64,000 nucleotides of DNA from Arcuatula senhousia (GCA_963971305.1 CAXARO010001834.1:29067-93066); one strand, 5' to 3'. Shown: positions 45,913 to 57,640, numbered from the stretch's first letter. A program made the numbers and translations. Notes: generated by a model from the sequence alone, not told the origin.

Positions 45913-47444
45913 GAAACATGGTTGTTTTTTTTCAAAATCTCGTAATGTAAATCATTTATTGTTAGTTGAAAGCTTTCACTTTTTAATTGTTTTTTTTCTT
46001 TCTCTTATACTTTTCGACCAATTTTGGCAATGGCGGCCATGTTTGTTCTTGTCATTTTTTGGGATCACATGAACTTATCTTTGAATTCTATGAACTTAGT
46101 TGTTTTAGCCTCAATAGTTCTACATATTTTTCTTAATGGCACTTTGCCTGTGAAAAATGAAATGTAAGTATAACAATATTTGTCAATAGCTTATTTGTTT
46201 GTTTTTTTTAATAGAATACAAAAAATAGAACTTGGCTACCTTATAAAAAAATGAAAATAAATTATATGTCATTAGTACTTTATGTAAAGCTTTACAAAAA
46301 TACTTATTCATGGGCTGCATTACCACCTTAAGCATGCGCATTATATTCATTTTTGAGTATCTTTAACTTTACTGATTCATACGCCCAATAATCTGTATTT
46401 TGAAATTGTAGCAAGTGAAAAAATCAATATGGCGACGACAAATTAAAGCTGCTGTAAGAAACTATAAATTATATTGGCTCGTTATTAAGCGATGAAGATG
46501 ATTTGGATAGTTCATATTAAGGATCAGTTTACACCTAGGAAAACATGACCGATAATTTAGGTCTTTTCATTCTATATGGAGCCTCAACTACACATTCAAT
46601 TGCTTACTAAGACATACCAGCGTCTAAATAGATAATTTTTGCATTATGTTTTTTTTTGTAATTTGTAGTATACACGTGATCAGTTTTGCCGGGTCACTTT
46701 GCGTAATATAGCCAAATATCAACAAATCCCTGTCGTTTGGCCACAACCATACAACGTGAATGTTATTTCATTATTGATGTTATTCAATCTGCTCACAAAT
46801 GCTTTTATGGAAGGTAAGTTAGGGATAATGCATGCTTTATTTAAGGTACAATCTGAAAAGAAAGAAAAAAGCGATTAGAGAAAGCAACAAAAGTCAATGA
46901 AAGTAATCTTGTAAAATGGAAGGGAAAATGATCGGTGATTTTAAAATAAATACGCTGCTACACTTTATTTTCTGTTTTCTATGTGTCGTTTAAGTCGTAC
47001 ATATACTAGAAAAATAGGTCAAATATCGACCATTTTATTCAAAGTGTAAGCATGAACCTTAAGTCGTACATAGACTAAAACAATACTAGACTAGAATTGT
47101 ATCTGACCTCGAAAGTAACGTACCTCACAGGCTCACACAACGACACATTGTTTGTATCTTTACATCTTTATTCATTGTTTTTAGATACACAAGGGTTAAC
47201 GTTTGTATAAACTTTTCTGATTAGTTTTGTCTGGTACCGTCGTCTCTGAGACCGGCTTTAAGACCAAGGTTATAGGAAACAAAAGTGTCTTAGATTGTCT
47301 CTAAAAAGTTTTCTTTCTATCTGTCACTGGTAGAAAAATTGAAAATTATTTAAGACGAAATGATTCATGATAGTTTAAGAGTTAATTTTCGGTCGTTTTT
47401 TTGTGTGTGTGCTGTTGTTATTACTTCAAAATCCTAAGGAACAG

Positions 47445-48560
47445 AGATGTTCCAATTGGTGTATTCGAATGCCAAAATAAACCGAAATGGCTAGGACAAA
47501 GCAAATCAGCACGAACGGAAATAGAACTAGGAAACAGATATTAAAACATACAACACGAGGCTTTCAGGAGCCTAAATCGTTCACCTGGTCTTGATGTCAA
47601 CCCTATGAAGAACTTTGTAGAGCTAAATAAGCTGAACACTTAAGCAAGCAACAGCTTTTCTCTTTCAGCAATAGTTTTCATTCTGTTGGCCAAAAACGTG
47701 CAAAATGTTATTTTAAGGGCCGTCTGACAACTTTGACTCTAAAGAGACTTTTGTTAAGAGCTAAATGAGCTGAACATTTAAGCAAGCAACAGCTTTTCTC
47801 TATCTGCAATAGTTTTCATTATATATATATAAGCCAAAAACCCTATTTTTTGCCATTAAGGGGCTGAAACCCCTTTTATGGGTCATCTGACAACTTCAAC
47901 CCTATGGAGGCTTTTGTAGAACATTTGATGCTGAAGCAGTAGGGGGCATCAGATTTCATCTATCTCTTACACTTTTTGATTTATAGGCCAAAGACAGTAG
48001 TCTGACCCCCTGGTCTATTTTTAGTTACGGTAGCCATGTTTTTTTTTACGAATCAAAAATAGAATAACAAGTTTGGTGAAAGACACCTTAAGGATCAATC
48101 ATTACAAGTTTCATTAAATTCTGATCAGTAGTTTCAGAGAAGATTTTGGAAAAAATTGTTCCAGGTGCGCTAAAAACAACTAATAGGATTCAAAAACCGA
48201 CGAGAACTAAAGTCATTTTGAGATTGAACGCAGCTGCTTGGAAAGAGTAAGCAGTGTCTGTTTTCTAAAGACAACCCGTTATATTGCTAATGGTCAATTC
48301 AGCGGAAACATTTCGGTAAAGGACGTAAAAACAATACAGATGCTGATTTGAACATAATTAGAATCCGTTGTTTCCTTTATCTCAGATATTTGGAGATGTA
48401 TGAGATGAGGAAATTCACCGAAGATTGTTCAGTTATAGAACATCACCAATGTAGCGGAAGGTGCGGTAAAAAGATGAAACATCTACGTTTTTTTGTCTAG
48501 CAGTGATTGTAAGAAGTCTATTTCATATGAACGAAGAAACAAATCAGCAAACACAGGTGC
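47445..48560 (-). pseudogene. Penelope-like copy, decayed and interrupted
   Basis: The right part (48172-48560) reads on the minus strand as part of the motif B region (TTCATATGAAATAGACTTCT, TACAATCACTGCTAGACAAA), then a diverged FRYIGDVL, then the segment before the 3' tail. The catalytic YIDD appears as YIGD, with several stops. The left part (47445-47550) is the 3' tail (CCAATTGGTGTATTCGAATG, CAAAGCAAATCAGCACGAAC). A Helentron-like element (47554-48171) lies between these two parts, inside the tail. Confidence 0.6.
47554..48171 (-). mobile_element. Helentron-like element, family A, copy 6 (short)
   Basis: On the minus strand it starts TTTTT|AGCGCACCTGG and passes straight to AACAATTTTTTCCAAAATCT, so the hairpin partner strand and the (GTC)n microsatellite are deleted. 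Two to three core units follow, then ACCAGGTGAACGATTTAGGC, TCCTGAAAGCCTCGTG and T. The T|T flanks are kept. It is inserted in the Penelope-like tail, so it is younger than that copy. Confidence 0.65.
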
Positions 48561-48905
48561 AGAATAACAGTCCATTTTAATCCCGATCGTTAGTTTTGGA
48601 AGTCCCCTGTTTTTTATAAACAGGGGAGCATAATTGCTTAAAATACATATTGGTAGAGCTACCGATTATCCCAAAAGGATGTCTTTCTCTCAGCAATGGA
48701 TAAGCATGTACTTTTCACGTATGTCTGTGCGTCGATCTACAATTTATTGCGTCATTTTTACTTTAAACCTACTTATTTAATGGGCACAAGTTTACGATTT
48801 GATTACTCTTAATAAATTTACTTTGTAGAATATCAATGTATGCATATTGGTGAAAATATTATGAAAAACCTTAAATGTTTATGAAAAAAAGTTTTAGAAT
48901 TTAAA
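48561..48905. other. No gene seen; possible extension of Penelope-like relic
   Basis: 48561-48700 may continue the Penelope-like N-terminal direction (minus strand), but I cannot align it convincingly. The rest is non-coding. Confidence 0.3.
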
Positions 48906-49071
48906 ATGCTGAGTTCACTCTCGTAACGACTTCAGTTCGCGTTGCTGATTGATGTTCAATTGTTTTTGTGTTGTCTGCACATTCGTGTTGTTCTGGTTGG
49001 TGTTACCTTGTTTTTGTCTTTGCCTTCAAGGACTTTTGACTTTCGGATGGTCCATTGGTAACTCTTTGCTT
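48906..49071 (+). mobile_element. Penelope-like 3' tail, solo insertion
   Basis: GAGTTCACTCTCGTAACGAC, TTCAGTTCGCGTTGCTGATT, then CCTTCAAGGACTTTTGACTT, TCGGATGGTCCATTGGTAAC and TCTTTGCTTC. A diverged tail in the plus orientation with the conserved 3' end. Confidence 0.6.
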
Positions 49072-50689
49072 CGTTCATCTTCAGTTCATTGCTAAAATTC
49101 TTAATAGTTATTTGAAGTATTTTAAGACTCGAAAACAAAAGATGCGGTTGGGTGTATTGGTTTCTACCTCAATTTGTAATTGCTCGAGTTGTAATTATTC
49201 CTAATTACCACTAAATAAATGATCACAATTGCATTGGCTGGAAGCGGGATCTTCTAAGATGTTTTAAAGTTTTAAAGAAGAATATTTCTCCACATTCAGT
49301 TGTTCTACGTCTTGTAAATTTAAATTAAATATAAAAAGCAAAATTTATTGTTTGAATCTTTGTTTTAAACTTGATTTTAACATGTTAAAATTTTTTAACA
49401 TGTTAAAGACCTTATTGGTAACAAACATGATTATATCTTGTAAATAAATGTGTAAAACAGAGTTTGTTGTCTTTGAACCAGGGCTTGTATACGACAAGAC
49501 GTACATCTGTTTCTGTATTTGGTGTGCACCTTTCGATAACGAGTATCTCAAAAATATATCGAAACAAATATTTTGAATATTTTTTTACAAATTGCTCATT
49601 CAGTTGTAATGAATTGTTATATAACAGTTACTCTCACAGAGACAACAAAGCCACTCTTACAATGCTTATCAAACAATGCAAAGACATTTCATTAACGCAG
49701 AGAGTTTGTGGTATGCTTTGACTTATAAATTAAAGGTATCACATAGACCATTTTTTCACAAGGAGATCCCAGGCAGCACATCGATGGTATGATATTTATT
49801 TAAAATGACAAAAACAAAAAATCATTAGCATTGAAACAATGACATCAAGAGTCGAGCTTGTTGACTGAGCATATCATAACTCTACTATGTATGAGCAACA
49901 GAACTAGCCTTTTCATAACCACTGTTAACATGTGCTGTACATTGGAGACTTGCTCAAAAGCAATCAAGATGTACCTCCTAAACGTGATCGTGATCGTTTT
50001 AGCAAACGGCATTGTAACGCAAAAGAGTCCATAAACTAACAGTAACTGCTACAAACAGTGTACATGTTTTATTGATCATAACTAGATGAGCAGTTTGAAC
50101 GATATAATTCTCTTAAATTAAAATGTCGAAATTTGCAAAATATGTCTTATTTGATATCATAATTAAGTGAATGTTTTTTTTACCATTTTAATGCATTTCA
50201 TTACCAAAAAAAGAGAATTTTCCGAAATTGTTCCTCCTTTTTCGACAATGTTACTATAGAAAACTTAATTGTTAGCAGTTTTTAATATAAAAAGCTTTAA
50301 GTTTATTAAAATACAAATGGTGCAAAAAAAATACTTTCATTTGGTAACATTTTTTAGAATGAGCTACAGCTATTTCGTTTCAGATCTTACATATAGATAA
50401 ACTGATTTTGCAAGGTGTACATTCGAAAGTAAACAAGGAAAATAAGCAATAAGATATTGTACATATACAATTAAAGATATAATGTTTACATGTTTGACCC
50501 GTTTTGTGCATTTTATTATGTATCAAATAACAAAACATTGTGCCATTAAATATTAAGAAAGCATGAAGATAGACAAAAAAAATATTGTTTTTGATTAGTA
50601 CATCGATGTGTATTCGTATATTACAACACATTTGATATAAAAACATATTTGTCATTGAATAAATATCATTTAAAAGATTTTATCTGCAT
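49072..50689. other. No gene seen
   Basis: A+T-rich, with short ORFs of no recognised composition. The palindrome TTTTAACATGTTAAAA/TTTAACATGTTAAA occurs twice around 49375-49408. No element ends identified. Confidence 0.35.
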
Positions 50690-50990
50690 CGTACCTGTTG
50701 TGGGGTATTATCTAAAATATGCATAGATAGTATTGAGAGTCGAATACCTGCCCATTGATATAACTTTTTTGAGTAAACATCGATTGTTTGATCAGAATAC
50801 ATATCAATGAATTATCTATTGTCTTTGAAAGAAAACATACATTACAAATATCTCTACAGCGGCGAAAAATGGCAAAATTTAGTGAAAAAAAGCCACGTAT
50901 ACAGAGTGTTTAAAAGAGCCCCCTATCGGTATGTTATCGATCAATATTATACAGAATATTTTAATTCATATCGTACCAATTACATAACAC
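50690..50990 (+). repeat. Dispersed repeat shared with 61020-61290, cut by the BEL/Pao fragment
   Basis: CTGCCCATTGATATAAC, ACATACATTACAAATATCTC, TACAGCGGCGAAAAATGGCA, AAAAAAGCCACGTATAC and ACATAACACCTTACAAAATTA have clear counterparts in the same order at 61041-61294. The match ends at CTTACAAAATTA, exactly where BEL/Pao coding sequence begins. Confidence 0.65.
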
Positions 50991-51771
50991 CTTACAAAAT
51001 TAGGGCAATAGCATTTTCTTCGGAAACACAAGATGTGAGGCCGTCGTCTACATAAAAGTTATCAGTTATAAAGTTTTTAACGTCACTGTCTGCTAGTTCG
51101 ACGGTTTTACGGAGCCCGTATGTGGCTACGGCAGGCGAGGGAGAGTTGCCGAACACATGAACTGACATTTGAAACTCTGTAAGCGGTTTATTGAAGTTGT
51201 TTTCCTCATGCCAAAGAAAACGCAAGAATCTCCTATGATCGTCTATGACTTTAAAGTTGTGGAACATCTGCTCAATGTCTACGTTGATAGCATACGCTTC
51301 CTTTCTAAATCGAAGCAATATTCCAAGCAAACTGTTATACATATCAGGTCCCTTAAGCATGACATCGTTAAGGGACAATCCATGATGTTTAGAAGACGAG
51401 TCGAAGACGACACGTACACTGTCAGGTTTTTTGGGATGATACACTGCAAACATCGGGAGATACCAACACTCTTTTTCAGATGACAATTGCTTTGCCTTTT
51501 CTGCATGCTCGCTGTCGAGTAGCTTTTGCATGAATTCCAATACATGGGCTCGCTTCTCAGGGTTATGTTTCAAGTTGGTGTCGAATGACCGAGCTCTCTT
51601 CTCTGCCATACTCCGATTGTTTTCAAGTCTAACTCTATCCTTCTTAAAATGCAGAGGGGCTTGCCATTGTCCTTGTGGAGTTTTCTTAAATTCTGTGTCC
51701 ATGATCTCCAGAAACTCTTTGTCTTCTATTGATGGACCAGGTGTTTTTTTGAAGACTGGATCGCTTACCAA
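50991..51771 (-). pseudogene. BEL/Pao reverse transcriptase, truncated after motif C
   Basis: An open frame of 259 codons. Markers: VRVVFDSSSKHHGLSLND (BEL/Pao RT start), MYNSLLGILLRFRKEAYAIN, VDIEQMFHNF (motif A), FLRFLWHEEN, HVFGNSPSPAVATYGLRKT (motif B) and FYVDDGLTSC (motif C, YVDD). The frame ends at EENAIALIL, where the sequence switches to the host repeat, so the RT thumb, RNase H, integrase and 3' LTR are missing. The catalytic residues in the remaining part look intact. Upstream on the same strand are protease and gag remnants. Confidence 0.88.
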
Positions 51772-51789
51772 TAAGTTATTTTCACAAGG

Positions 51790-52330
51790 AGCAAAATAAC
51801 TGGGTCGTCCATTTTAAAGGATTACGGTTTTATTGACAGTTACGACATCATTGTGAGGTGATCCACAGTAGCCTTAACATACATTGCCGATGATTACCCA
51901 GCCAAGGGGTAACTTCTGTGCATAAGGTGCACCGTCTGGTCCAACCCGTTGTTCTAATACATGGTGAGCTCTAATAGTATCCCGACCTATTAGTAACGCG
52001 ATTTGAACATCTTTGTTGATTTCGGGTATTAGTGAAGGCAGGTCTTTCAAGTGTTCAGTGCTCGATGCGACCGCTGGTGATGGAATCTCGTTTCTATTAT
52101 TAGGGATTTCATTACACTCTTTAAGTTCAGAAAGATCGATTGAGCATTGGTTGACTCATGTTGTCGCAACGTAGCCTGATGCTTTGCGTCCACTGGTTAC
52201 AAACTGTCCTGCACAAGAAGAAAGCACATACTCTTATTCTGGACTATATTCTCTGAAGAAATTAAAGAACTCTGAGGATACGAGTGAACGATTACTTTGA
52301 TCGTCTATCAGGCAATAAACAAACTATGAT
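51790..52330 (-). pseudogene. BEL/Pao aspartic protease region
   Basis: LIDDQSNRSLVSSEFFNFF (the DDQS active-site region typical of the BEL/Pao protease) is followed by stops, then IALLIGRDTIRAHHVLEQRV and KLPLGWVIIGNVC, conserved after the protease in this family. At least four in-frame stops are visible (for example after REYSPE, before VNQCSIDL, after NVC, and before NGRPSYF). It would have released Gag and Pol proteins from the polyprotein. Confidence 0.75.
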
Positions 52331-52339
52331 CTGTCTGGT

Positions 52340-54206
52340 TCATTCTTGTGGTAGACCTTTACCAATAATATCTTCGCGCAAGACTTGCTCGTGACTACAT
52401 TGGGTCCTGTTTCGCAAACTTGTGTACAGTTACTGTCGACACGATCACTAGGAACCTCCCCCTCGTGATGCTTCTGGGGGTAGAGGTAGAATTCTTCTTT
52501 CCATGTAGTGCTGACGGATGTTCTTTGGATGAACATATCTTACATTCTACGGTCTCTCTACACTTGTTCGCTAAGTGTTTTTTCGGTCCACATATCCGTT
52601 CTTGTTTATGAATTCTGTTCTTTCTGATATAGGTTTAACGAGGAAACCACGATAGTCATTAAGAAGATGTCTTGTTCCATGAACTGGACATAGCAAATGT
52701 TGTGGAGTGTCTTCCTCTGTAGGTTTTTGTGTAAAAGTTGTTTTGAACGTAGATACCTGACTCTTGCTTTTGAACCCGAATTCTTTAGGAAGTTTTGATT
52801 TTGTTTCTTGTGGCTGTTGTAAGTCATATACGAACCCTGGGTCGTTTTTCAATTTGGCAGTCTCATGTGAGAAATTCACACACTGAAAAAGGAGGATACA
52901 AAACTTCGTATTTAGATTTATAGCTGTGATCAGTATTGATCCACCTTTCCTGTAGCGAATATGGGAGCTTACAAGCCAGTCTATTTACGCCTAGCGAAGA
53001 ATCAAAATACCCTAATGTCGCTCCGCAGTCACCTTCTTGCTTAATAGCTTCTATTTCTGATGCTAGATCTGCTAAGTCGTACAACTCCTTTCTCTTGTGA
53101 TTAGACAGTTTCGGAAAATTCTTAATTCTAAAGTGAATTGATGATTCTAGAGCTTCTGGTGTCTTTCCCATATTAATCTTACTGCTGTTGCCGGGTAGTA
53201 AGCATTGGCTGCTCTTATGTTTGTTGCTTGGAATTTAGAGTTTGGTCCAAGATATTTGTTTAACAAATCAAGTTGCTCTAGAGGTGTGGCACTAAGTTCC
53301 GTCATGATTTGGCTGAAACTGACCTTCCATTGTCTGTAGCTTGATGCCTTATCATCGAAATGACTAGTCTAGATGTCAAAAGGTCTTTTTAAATCATAGA
53401 TCGAGCGATTTCGTGAACCTGCTCCTTTGAATAATCTAATTGCCTAGGTGTATACGGAGAAGCATTTGGATTAAGATGGCCATATGTGTTGACGTTGCCA
53501 AGGACACTACGAGACTTGGAAGTGGAGTCACAGTCAGAAGTGTTATTGTATCTAATGCTTTCCTTTTGTTTCTGTTGGTCACGAACGTACTCAGCAGTTC
53601 GGTGATCAGATTGTTCGACAGTTTCTGCTTTCTGTTTTTCTTGATGATAAACGCTCTCGGTAGTTTCTCGGACGTTTTCATTTGGGACGTAGGTTTCATT
53701 CAGATTGTCAAAGTCCAAAACACGTTTAGCTGCCTTTACCCTGGACTCTGCCTCAGCAACTTTTTTTGGAACGAAAGAACTTGCCTTTCTGCTTTCAGGA
53801 TTGCTTCCCTTTGAAGTAGTTTTGCCTCCTGTTGTGCAAATCTTAATTTAGCTTTCGCAGATTCTAACTTGACAGTTTGTTTTAAGAGTTCCGAAGTCGT
53901 TCTATCACTATGTGTTGATGAGGATTTTACTTCAGATCCCCTTTCTGATTTAGGCAGATTTTACAAACAAGTGTCTAAATGCTCGATAATGTTCTTAACT
54001 TTGGACTTGACGTCATTACATGTAGGTAGAAAATTTGCTCTATCAAGTTCACTTTCTGCTGTCCTTTGTTCATCAAGAAATCTAATGTAGTCGTCGCACA
54101 ACAACTGGTAATGTCTGATGAATTTCCTAAGACTAGTTCTATGCCGTGATGCATCTCCTAGGGTTAAAGTGGAATACTGGTCGACGTCCATGATGATGCT
54201 GTCCAT
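52340..54206 (-). pseudogene. BEL/Pao gag, fragmented
   Basis: Starts MDSIIMDVDQYSTLTLGDAS (54206) with a helical, acidic N-terminus. The next block is Gln/Glu-rich (53718-53389, VYHQEKQKAETVEQSDHRTA). Then comes MGKTPEALESSIHFRIKNFP (53171) with KLSNHKRKELYDLADLASEI, as in the Gag core of this group. Finally CPVHGTRHLLNDYRGF is the CCHC-like zinc knuckle of bivalve BEL/Pao Gag (spacing CX2HX3HX4), in which the last position is Tyr instead of the expected Cys. The frame changes at least three times. Conserved order and strand tie it to the RT downstream. Confidence 0.75.
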
Positions 54207-54327
54207 GTTCCATACAAGTGTCTTTCACACATGTCTAGATATGCGTCCAAACCATATGATGTCATTGGTCTATTAGATCGTAACTCGTATGCCATGGAAC
54301 TATAGTTGGTGGTACAGGATTATTTAC

Positions 54328-54650
54328 TGTGGCGGATTAGAAGAAGAAGATGAAGGTAGACGTTTATTCTAGACGTTTATTCATAAGTTTGCCGGAGAAA
54401 CATCAGTTTGCACATACCTCCTGAGAGGGTAAATAACTGAAATACAAGAATACAATAATGAGTATGATAATAACAGACAGACTGACCTCATGACACAATG
54501 AAATAAAATACAAGCAAAATACAAGATATAAGACACTTTACACAATAATGAAAAACACAACACATCTCTGTTGACATCATTATACTCAAAAACCAGTAAT
54601 GCAAAATATCTTAAAATGCATAAAAAATCAATAAAATTCAATATTCAACA
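54328..54650 (-). repeat. Candidate BEL/Pao 5' LTR
   Basis: Upstream of gag on the minus strand, a segment starts TGTTGAATATTGAATTTTAT (54650) and ends CTTCTAATCCGCCACA (54328), i.e. TG...CA. It contains two AATAAA signals near its end (ATGAATAAACG and AGAATAAACG). The 3' LTR is absent because the element is truncated, so the two-copy test of an LTR is not possible here. The primer-binding site was not recognised. Treat as a plausible boundary only. Confidence 0.4.
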
Positions 54651-54909
54651 ATTTAACAAAGTCGGTGGAATATGTATACTACACCCGTAGCTGTAGTGTA
54701 TTTTTTAGAGCCACGATGTGCGTAGAATTTAATTGGTAAGTTTACGATAACGGTACTGTATTTTTTGAATGGTAATCGAAGAGCATATGAAGGAATAAGC
54801 ACTGTTTTATAAAGTAATGTGTAAGAAACATGAGGAATAAATGTTTTAACAAAAAGCAGGTGCAAAAGTCTACAATATGATCGTAAATAAAAGGAAAACG
54901 AAAATACAA

Positions 54910-55562
54910 ATCATTCATTAGCATTAATTGTAATGCTTTAGAACAAGTCAACATGTTATCTGTTGAAAACAGAGTGAAACAACTTAGAATTAACCATGTG
55001 TACAACATTTATCATGGGAAAGCTCCTAATTATATGTCAGCAGGTTTTCGTCTTAACCAAACAGGTACTAGAGGTGCAACAAACTTAAATTATTTTGTTC
55101 CAAATACAAGAATATGTGGTAATAACAGCTTTTTATATAATTCTATTTTAGATTGGAACAATTTACCAGCATCAATTAAAAGTATTTCTGAAAAATCATC
55201 TTTTAAATCAGCTGTTGAGCAACATTTAAAATTTGCTGCCAGAGGTTTTGAAGAAAATGATTTTTTATATTATTAAGCTAATGTAAGTTTTTATTATAAT
55301 TTTAAATTTAACAAACTATTAAATATTTAATTATTTAAATATATATTTTGATACTTTTAAGTGCAAGGACTCCATTGGAAATGAGCTTTTTTCATAGCTT
55401 TATGGGTTATCCTAGGCTAATCAAGTGCCAAATATGTATTTTTATTACATGTGAATGATTTTTTAGTTTGTGTATATTTTGAAATGTATGATTGTTTGAT
55501 TGTATGTCTGTATATGTATACTTGATTATTGCCTAAATAAACATTATTATTATTATTATTAT
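54910..55562 (+). pseudogene. LINE (CR1/Jockey-like) RT C-terminus and 3' end
   Basis: The frame (from ISINCNALEQVN; ATG at 54953) reads VENRVKQLRINHVYNIYHGK, APNYMSAGF, then NNSFLYNSILDWNNLPASIK and FKSAVEQHLK. The series VxxRxxxLxxxHVYxIxxGxAPxYM ... WNxLPxxIK ... FKxxxxxxL is the C-terminal tail after the RT domain in CR1/Jockey-type non-LTR retrotransposons. It ends at a TAA (55274), followed by ~250 bp of 3' UTR, AATAAA and a (ATT)n tail (55543-55562). No RT core or endonuclease: a 5'-truncated insertion. The last ~107 codons are open, so it is fairly recent. Confidence 0.7.
55543..55562 (+). repeat. (ATT)n tail of the LINE
   Basis: A run of ATT triplets right after AATAAAC. Microsatellite 3' tails of this kind are usual in CR1-like LINEs. 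Confidence 0.75.
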
Positions 55563-56169
55563 TTTTCATGTTTTACTGGGTTTATGTACAAATTTCCACC
55601 TCTCCGGGTACATAATACAACTAAAACATAGCTTATGATACAAAAAGAGACAATATAAACTTACTCCTGTGGGGGACTATAAAAACAACATGACATTTTT
55701 TATCGTCTCAAAATTGTTTACATGATGTTCCGTGATTTTAACGGGTAGTGAAACCAGAGGGGAGGGAAACAATTCTTAACACTGTACCAAGTCAGCACAC
55801 TGTTTCAGAACTATTTGCTTAACATCAGCAGTTTATCCCTATGTAGCCCCAATATCAAATTGACGAATTACAATCTAATCATATCATTTGACACACAGGT
55901 AACAAGGGAGTATGATGCTGGATTTAAGAGTTAACATTCCCAAACTTCATGAAATTATTACCCTTATTATCCAATATATTTACTTGGATAAATCCGTATT
56001 AAGGTTAGTAAATTTTGTTGCAATATATTTTATAATCCGTTCTAAAAAGAATTAAGAATATTTTTGGGGTTTTAAATTTTTTTACATAGAATTCAGTGGA
56101 AAAATTTGAAGTAACCGAATACTTTTGGCACATATCTGCATGTGCATCATACAAATAACGATCATTTCA
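55563..56169. other. No gene seen
   Basis: Non-coding spacer between the LINE tail and the short-period array. Confidence 0.35.
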
Positions 56170-56530
56170 TTTGACTTTTATCAGTTCACAGTTGACATTT
56201 TTTTTCAATTCCAAGTTGATATTCGTTACTTAAAAATTGACATTTCTGAATTCCAAGTTTGCATTTTTCACCTCCAAGAAGACATTTTTTACTTCAAAGT
56301 TGACATTCCTAACTTAGAGATAAGAAATTTTCAGTTCCAGGTTGGCATTTCTTGGTTTCAAGTTGGAAGTGAAATATGTCAACTTTTAACTAAGAAATGT
56401 CTACTTTGAACTGAGAAATGTCAATTTTGAACTGAGAAATTTCAACTTTGAACTGAAAATGTAAAATTGGAAATAAGAAATGTACACTTGGAAGTTAGAA
56501 ATGTTAACTTGGAACTAAAAGAAATGTAGC
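56170..56530. repeat. ~20-24 bp tandem array that flips orientation
   Basis: In the left half (56190-56365) units such as AGTTGACATTTTTT, ACTTCAAAGTTGACATTCCT and CCAGGTTGGCATTTC follow one another. From ~56370 to 56525 the units are the reverse complement: AAATGTCTACTTTGAACTGA, GAAATGTCAATTTTGAACTG, GAAATGTTAACTTGGAACT. The array is thus a large imperfect palindrome built of short tandem units. An ORF at 56125-56409 (FQVDI-type repeats) is a by-product. Confidence 0.75.
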
Positions 56531-56689
56531 TACATGAAAGAGAACTTAATGGCCCTCCTGGTTTTTCGTAACATCAACTTCATCGAACATGTGTGGGGCG
56601 TTGTCGCTTTCTTTGGCATGGGTTAGAATCCATTTTTGTGGATTGTATGGTTCTACATTGGAGTGAATTGGTAATAAAAAAAATCTTAT

Positions 56690-57165
56690 TTCCAAATTTT
56701 CAAATACCAAAATGCATGTATAAAGGGTTAATTTGGATATGGTATATATCGATATTTCAAGGAGTAACCTCTCATCAGTAGCATTTGAATCAAAACATTG
56801 GAAGGTCTAAATTCAAAACTGTTGAAAAAGAAAAGTACTCGATACAAAAACATTCGAACAAGGAAGCCAGATCCAGTACCGAGGATATCGACCATGTGTA
56901 ATACAAGAAAAGAAACCTGGTGTTTTAAACAATTTTGAATTTAAAAATCGGAAATTACAGCGACAAATATATTTGAAATTTAATGGTAAATCGTGTCAAA
57001 CAAGCCTGGCGACTAAGCTTGTTATTACCCTCGGGGACTTCTGATCCACCAGCAGCCAATATCGCCCAGTGGTTTCAAAATTACAAATACCAAAACGCGA
57101 GTATAAACGGTTAATTTGGATATGCTATATATCGATATTTCAAGGAGTAACGTCTCATCAGTAGG
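56690..57165 (+). repeat. Diverged copy of the 382-bp satellite, ~1.2 units
   Basis: CAAATACCAAAATGCATGTA at ~56702 and CAAATACCAAAACGCGAGTA at ~57086 lie ~384 bases apart. Between them are GATATCGACCATGTG, GGAAATTACAGCGACA and ACCCTCGGGGACTTCTG, in the same order as in the array at 62890-64000. Confidence 0.75.
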
Positions 57166-57329
57166 AGCCCACTTCGAGAGTTGTACAAAAAGAAGAAAAG
57201 AACATACTTGATAGATTACACATAATTACACCAAAGACATGATGATACAATTCAATGAGATATTTAATGTCCGAAATTACATAGTATTAAAAATAGAAAC
57301 ACATGATCGATAAGATATCTTTATCTTTT

Positions 57330-57640
57330 TTTCCTCATTGAAGGTCGACCTAAAAATAGAACATTTTACAGACATTATTCCGAGAAAGTATAGATCCTAG
57401 GAAATCCCCCATTTAAGCATATTAAAATCTATTAAATTGTTTTAATTTTGAGATGAACATGTTACAGAGATATTTTATTTCATAGATATATGCAGTAATT
57501 ACTGAAAAATACACTTATGAGAAAAAAATATTTATCTTTGGAATCACTACAATGGGAATTTTAGCACTATTTTCACTGATTTAGTAGTATAAAGTACCCT
57601 ATTTACGCCTGAAAACTGTTTAGAAAATAGTCTATATAGT
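57330..57640 (+). repeat. Local repeat, copy without insertion
   Basis: Shares TTTCCTCATTGAAG, GACCTAAAAATAGAACATTT, CATAGATATATGCAGTA, AATGGGAATT.TTAGCACTAT and GATTTAGTAGTATA with 59568-59802 plus 60892-60945. Here TAGCACTAT continues directly into TTTCACTGATTTAGTAG, so it is the unoccupied counterpart of the site carrying the RATTCGA transposon. Confidence 0.7.

Larger units (their letters stand above)
44005..47347 (+). repeat. 3337-bp tandem duplication, copy 2
   Basis: Second copy, ending GAAAATT at 47347, after which the sequence is unique (ATTTAAGACG). Only one base difference from copy 1 was noticed (T47247). Either a very recent event, gene conversion, or an assembly artefact. Confidence 0.95.

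Noticed and set aside
56125..56409. 94-codon ORF with FQVDI-like repeats
   Set aside because: The repetitive protein follows from the short tandem DNA repeat, and the array reverses orientation right after it, which is not expected of a gene.
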